Assembly (NCBI RefSeq): GCF_001591625.1
Contig: NZ_BCVG01000011.1
Span: forward strand, 1-64,000
DNA: 64,000 nucleotides
DNA from: Metabacillus fastidiosus NBRC 101226
GTDB taxonomy: Bacteria > Bacillota > Bacilli > Bacillales > Bacillaceae
Reading direction: 5' to 3'
Positions 61,901-64,000 of this stretch are shown here, piece by piece. Under the pieces are notes generated by a model. It made no database searches and was not told the origin of the DNA. It was given only the letters and a program-made list of their open reading frames with translations. Position 1 is the stretch's first letter. Each line of letters starts with the position of its first letter. A program made the translations under genes and the position numbers.

Positions 61901-62268
61901 TCACTGGTGCAAATGAAGTAAAACTTGTCCTAACAGATAGTGGAAATGGTAATAGTTATGATCACGGAGCATGGGCGGATGCTAAATTCATTGTTACAGA
62001 TGATACACCGCAGGAAGTAAAAAATTTACAAGCTTTGCTCGACTTTACGAAGCCCATTACAAATCTCTCTTATGTTAATCCTGCTTTAAGTGCAAGAGAA
62101 ATACGGTTAAGCAATGTTATGATGACTAGAGCAGAAATCGAGAAAAAATTCCTTGCTGATGAATTAACATTGGAACAAATAAATATTGTTACTGAAACAT
62201 TAACTAATTTTGTTACAGATATAGGTCAAACATATCAAGCCGGCGGACAGCCAATCACTTTTAACTAA
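58978..62268 (+). CDS. Secreted M60-family (enhancin-like) zinc metallopeptidase with carbohydrate-binding modules
   Basis: 1,096 residues. Start TTG 58978 with GAAGGTG 6 bases upstream. Signal peptide cleaved near residue 35 (VHA/AE). Domains: F5/8 type C discoidin-like module (about 65-205, NAIDGNLTTHWETS); M60 domain (about 290-690) with PTGLYYKPGE at 302 and the zinc site HEAGH at 529-533 plus E544 in LELTNN; fibronectin-like segment (about 700-785); Ig-like/HYR segment (about 789-860); NPCBM domain (about 865-1010); helical tail. No LPxTG anchor, so secreted. M60 enzymes cleave mucin-type glycoproteins; the substrate here is inferred. Located between conserved genes ysdB and ysdA, with its own terminator: likely acquired. 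Confidence 0.9.
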   Translation: MKKKKMILSAVLLASTLSITGMPNVLHKSDQIVHAAEVQQNSEILVSNFQIQAAHLEAYNQAFKVPQTSILSIKNNGGTYGNSVITNAIDGNLTTHWETSRPNSTTFKNQFEVTFKEPQAINRMTYATRQDGAKGKGYPKAFEIYASQSDSGDDYKLVGIGSHSTVSGNVMEYKFNEVTAKRVKFVFKEAHQDWASAAEVAFYKTDILTDSISKIFIDLTNTKLSAEYNSEKAISELEKLLPNHPMKTAYEQTLRTAREILNNPELSKEYENSIITLEQLGDPRHDAWSVKQQCYQLGSFLPTGLYYKPGETFIINADVAEGDPLPSIVFDQNWNIKGQRSTSYSLKRGLNTITAPVNSYSGGVYFINESTPNQQKYAPRISIKSGGETYPIYYSGKTNAEEYKQQLTEYKQQLDKLNVDGNIVVPNLATIVTDHTLITGKATDAYNSFIKGSTEPQAAANAWEDMMLYDYKLLGYSEDSLDPKHQIPKNRLHARAVTDGMYAGGGLIGIGYDAESVLFGTDLGWGVFHEAGHVVEMGPLRFLELTNNIFSLANQERTNQSIRIETDSIFNNLFNYYTSGKTLGFTYQKRPDSEVNVGGWEAHLIMWQLRIAFGYDFYTDIFKTGRDTNFTAGNTPGDRWARLGSDAAGYDLGAYLHRMGINLTDETLAYTAKYKKLDLAIQYADTNARLYKGTGFAEGYTSKIKSVEKVNGSVKITVDSNGVENDMMGFEIYRDGKLIGYTNKNSYIDNTVGDAANLSYQIKAFDRKLKAAEMSSVASINLHVPVIISNVPVLTLKQNQVFQPLDYVTAVSYNGQDLTSRLKVINNTVNTAKMGDYSITYEITDAAGNNQVYTLPVKVAANFTYASDLQWKTVTNTYLKTQNDKTIHGQTIKLNNGYNTVSYAKGIGTHATSTIVYDVTGKNYDLFESAVGVEQNIVNNSSSSIVFQVFVDGVEKYDSGLMKYTTPQKFVQVDITGANEVKLVLTDSGNGNSYDHGAWADAKFIVTDDTPQEVKNLQALLDFTKPITNLSYVNPALSAREIRLSNVMMTRAEIEKKFLADELTLEQINIVTETLTNFVTDIGQTYQAGGQPITFN
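60181..60219 (+). repeat. 21-base tandem duplication inside the M60 gene
   Basis: GAATATAAACAGCAATTA occurs at 60181-60198 and again at 60202-60219, encoding EYKQQLTEYKQQL. A recent in-frame duplication or slippage in a helical linker of the peptidase. Confidence 0.85.
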
Positions 62269-62274
62269 TGTAAT

Positions 62275-62300
62275 AGAGGATGTCCTAAAAGACATCCTCT
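62275..62300. terminator. Terminator between the M60 gene and ysdA
   Basis: AGAGGATGTC and GACATCCTCT, perfect 10-base arms with a 6-base loop, between converging genes. Confidence 0.85.
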
Positions 62301-62305
62301 CCATT

Positions 62306-62572
62306 TCAAATCAATTTTACTAAATATAATAAAATACAAACATGCAATACCGCTAATAATGGAACTCCATATTTAAACTTAGCATGCTGCGTTTTGTGCC
62401 TGAATACATTCATCGCTAACATTAATCCTAAAGCACCACCGAATACTCCCAATGACATTAGCACACTTTCAGGAACTCTCCATTCATGCCGTTTCGCTTT
62501 CTTCTTATCCCCTGCCATCTTAATAAAGCTGTATATATTAATGAGTAAATAATAAAAAAATAAGTAAATCAT
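62306..62572 (-). CDS. ysdA: DUF1294 membrane protein YsdA
   Basis: 88 residues. Three hydrophobic helices and the DUF1294 signature DKKKAKRHEWRVPESVLMSL followed by GVFGGALGLMLAMNVFRHKTQ, with a C-terminal FKYGVPLLAVLHVCILLYL helix. Small inner-membrane protein of unknown role, conserved next to rplT in Bacillus. ATG with GGGGGACG. A terminator between rplT and it suggests a partly separate transcript. Confidence 0.92.
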   Translation of the reverse strand: MIYLFFYYLLINIYSFIKMAGDKKKAKRHEWRVPESVLMSLGVFGGALGLMLAMNVFRHKTQHAKFKYGVPLLAVLHVCILLYLVKLI

Positions 62573-62590
62573 TTCGTCCCCCTTTGTACA

Positions 62591-62624
62591 AAAAAAGGAC
62601 CGACCTTTAACCGGTCAGCCCTTT
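62591..62624 (-). terminator. Terminator of infC-rpmI-rplT
   Basis: GACC/GGTC core with flanking CTGACC/GGTCGG wobble pairs and AAGG/CCTT outer arms, followed on the minus strand by TTTTTTT. Confidence 0.82.
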
Positions 62625-62634
62625 CTAATTGCAA

Positions 62635-62994
62635 TTATTTATTAATCTGTGCTTTAGCAGCATCTGCTAATTGTGCGAATGCTTTATCATCAGAGATAGC
62701 TAAGTCAGCAAGCATTTTACGGTTTACTTCGATACCTGCAAGCTTTAATCCGTGCATTAAACGGCTGTAAGAAAGACCGTTGATACGAGCAGCTGCGTTG
62801 ATACGAGTAATCCAAAGCTTACGGAAGTCGCGTTTTTTCTGACGACGGTCACGGTAAGCATACATGAAAGATTTCATTACTTGTTGGTTTGCTACTTTAT
62901 ATAATCTATGTTTAGAACCGAAATAACCTTTTGCTAATTTAAGAACTTTTTTACGACGTCTGCGTGAGACGATACCGCCTTTTACTCTTGGCAT
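62635..62994 (-). CDS. rplT: 50S ribosomal protein L20
   Basis: 119 residues. Very basic N-terminal tail ([20 protein letters not shown]) that threads into 23S rRNA and the conserved [20 protein letters not shown]. Early assembly protein; in B. subtilis it also binds the infC leader and represses the operon. ATG with AGGAGGG. Confidence 0.99.
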   Translation of the reverse strand: MPRVKGGIVSRRRRKKVLKLAKGYFGSKHRLYKVANQQVMKSFMYAYRDRRQKKRDFRKLWITRINAAARINGLSYSRLMHGLKLAGIEVNRKMLADLAISDDKAFAQLADAAKAQINK

Positions 62995-63023
62995 ATAAAT
63001 TCCCTCCTAATACTTTTTACCGA

Positions 63024-63224
63024 TTATTTAAGATTGTCTAATAAATGACGAATACGTTTGAAATCACCTTTACTAACTAATGTAGATTTACGTAATTTAC
63101 GTTTCGCTTTTGTAGATTTATTTGCAAATAAGTGACTTGTGTAAGCGTGTGAACGTTTTAATTTACCAGTTCCAGTCTTTTTAAAACGCTTAGCAGCGCC
63201 TCTATGTGTTTTCATTTTTGGCAT
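63024..63224 (-). CDS. rpmI: 50S ribosomal protein L35
   Basis: 66 residues, all basic, [20 protein letters not shown] start and [14 protein letters not shown] end typical of L35. ATG with AAGGAGG; 29 bases before rplT and 22 after infC. Confidence 0.99.
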   Translation of the reverse strand: MPKMKTHRGAAKRFKKTGTGKLKRSHAYTSHLFANKSTKAKRKLRKSTLVSKGDFKRIRHLLDNLK

Positions 63225-63246
63225 AAGGTATTCCTCCTTAAATAAT

Positions 63247-63765
63247 TTACTTTTCGTTTTTAGGTGCTAATACTAAGAACATGCTGCGTCCGTCCATCTT
63301 AGGTGAAGATTCGATTGTACTTAAATCAATACATTCTTCTGCAAAACGATCCAGTACTTTTTGACCGATTCCTTTATGTGTAATCGCACGACCTTTAAAG
63401 CGGATAGATGCTTTTACTTTGTCCCCTTTTTCAAGGAACTTTCGAGCGTTACGAAGCTTTGTATTAAAGTCATGCTCATCAATTGTAGGACTTAAACGAA
63501 CTTCCTTTAAATTAATAACCTTTTGGTTTTTACGCGCTTCTTTATCTTTCTTCTGTTGCTCAAAACGGAATTTTCCGTAATCCATAATACGGCATACAGG
63601 AGGCTTCGCGTTTGGAGCTACTAAAACTAAATCAAGATTAGCTCTTGCAGCTATTTCTAATGCCTCTTGTCGACTTTGAATTCCAAGTTGATCTCCAGTT
63701 GCACCAATCAGACGAACCTCACGAGCACGAATCCCGTCATTTACCATCATATCTTTGCTAATAAT
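63247..63765 (-). CDS. infC: Translation initiation factor IF-3
   Basis: 172 residues from ATT 63765, preceded by GGAGGT 5 bases upstream; a second ATT follows directly. The frame is open for 26 more codons upstream, but these run through the ribosome site and match nothing. N-terminal domain with [20 protein letters not shown], linker, and C-terminal domain with [20 protein letters not shown] and [14 protein letters not shown]. The non-ATG start allows IF-3 to control its own synthesis, as in B. subtilis and E. coli. First gene of infC-rpmI-rplT. Confidence 0.96.
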   Translation of the reverse strand: MISKDMMVNDGIRAREVRLIGATGDQLGIQSRQEALEIAARANLDLVLVAPNAKPPVCRIMDYGKFRFEQQKKDKEARKNQKVINLKEVRLSPTIDEHDFNTKLRNARKFLEKGDKVKASIRFKGRAITHKGIGQKVLDRFAEECIDLSTIESSPKMDGRSMFLVLAPKNEK

Positions 63766-63866
63766 TAGCCACCTCCAAGGTTTTATACAAACTGAATAGT
63801 TTACCGTAAAAAGAATGCCCCATTCCCTACCTTGCTCCATCATAGCGGTGTTCAGGTTTTAACAAA

Positions 63867-64000
63867 TAAAAAAAGTGTGGGTGCATTAAACACCCACACT
63901 ACGATTATATACAATAAGAAAAGTATGTTAAATCGTAACCTGCCAACTACAATCGGATGTGTCAACCAGGTGAGAAGCGGGTGCCTCTGCTTGCAATATA
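63867..64000 (-). ncRNA. L20-type leader with transcription attenuator upstream of infC
   Basis: A strong intrinsic terminator, AGTGTGGGTG (63874-63883) with CACCCACACT (63891-63900) followed by seven T residues on the minus strand, lies 100 bases before infC. Upstream, the minus strand has CAGAGGCACCCGCTTCTCAC and GTTGACACATCCGATTG, similar to what I remember of the Bacillus L20 leader. L20 binding is thought to promote the terminator. The element continues beyond the right edge, so its 5' end is not visible. Confidence 0.75.

Overview
The window is chromosomal DNA of a low-G+C, endospore-forming Firmicute of the family Bacillaceae. Spore genes (spoVID, gerM, gerE, sspI, lonB), Bacillus-type Shine-Dalgarno sites, TTG/GTG/ATT starts, T-box leaders and protein sequences close to those of Bacillus subtilis all point that way. 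From memory, gene order follows the B. subtilis spoVID-to-infC block almost gene for gene, written here mostly on the minus strand. I do not assign a species.

Layout from left to right. 1-7 kb: 5' part of spoVID, then the heme operon hemA-hemX-hemC-hemD-hemB-hemL (minus strand, tightly overlapping). 7-18 kb: a small membrane protein, GTPase ysxC, the proteases lonA, lonB and clpX, trigger factor tig and the TPR protein ysoA. 17.5-26.2 kb: the branched-chain amino acid operon ilvB-ilvH-ilvC-leuA-leuB-leuC-leuD, with a sigma-A promoter and a leucine T-box. 26.2-27.3 kb: an AT-rich accessory gap with a 43-residue SinI-like peptide gene and tRNA-Arg(TCT). 27.3-32.7 kb: ysnB, rdgB, rph, gerM, racE, a G+C-rich structured element, an STM3941-like membrane protein and gerE with a SigK promoter. 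33-36 kb: sdhCAB. 36-44 kb: yslB, uvrC, trxA, and the fatty-acid degradation operon lcfA-fadR-fadB-etfB-etfA with a FadR operator. 44-51 kb: a tiny membrane peptide, yshE, mutSB, polX, cvpA, zapA, rnhC. 51-56.5 kb: pheS-pheT with a phenylalanine T-box, ysgA, sspI. 56.5-64 kb: aminopeptidase ysdC, a dimeric dUTPase, SigW-driven ysdB, a large secreted M60-family metallopeptidase, ysdA, and infC-rpmI-rplT preceded by the L20-type attenuator.

Most of the window is conserved housekeeping sequence. The parts that look lineage-specific are (i) the 1,096-residue secreted M60 (enhancin-like) zinc peptidase with carbohydrate-binding modules, inserted between ysdB and ysdA; (ii) the orphan SinI-like anti-repressor beside tRNA-Arg; (iii) a G+C-rich element with nested inverted repeats upstream of racE; and (iv) a 26-residue membrane peptide gene translationally linked to yshE. 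Several perfect inverted repeats in leaders (hemA, lonA, ilvB, ilvC, polX) are candidate regulatory sites without an obvious known regulator. I saw no CRISPR array, insertion sequence, prophage or replication origin.
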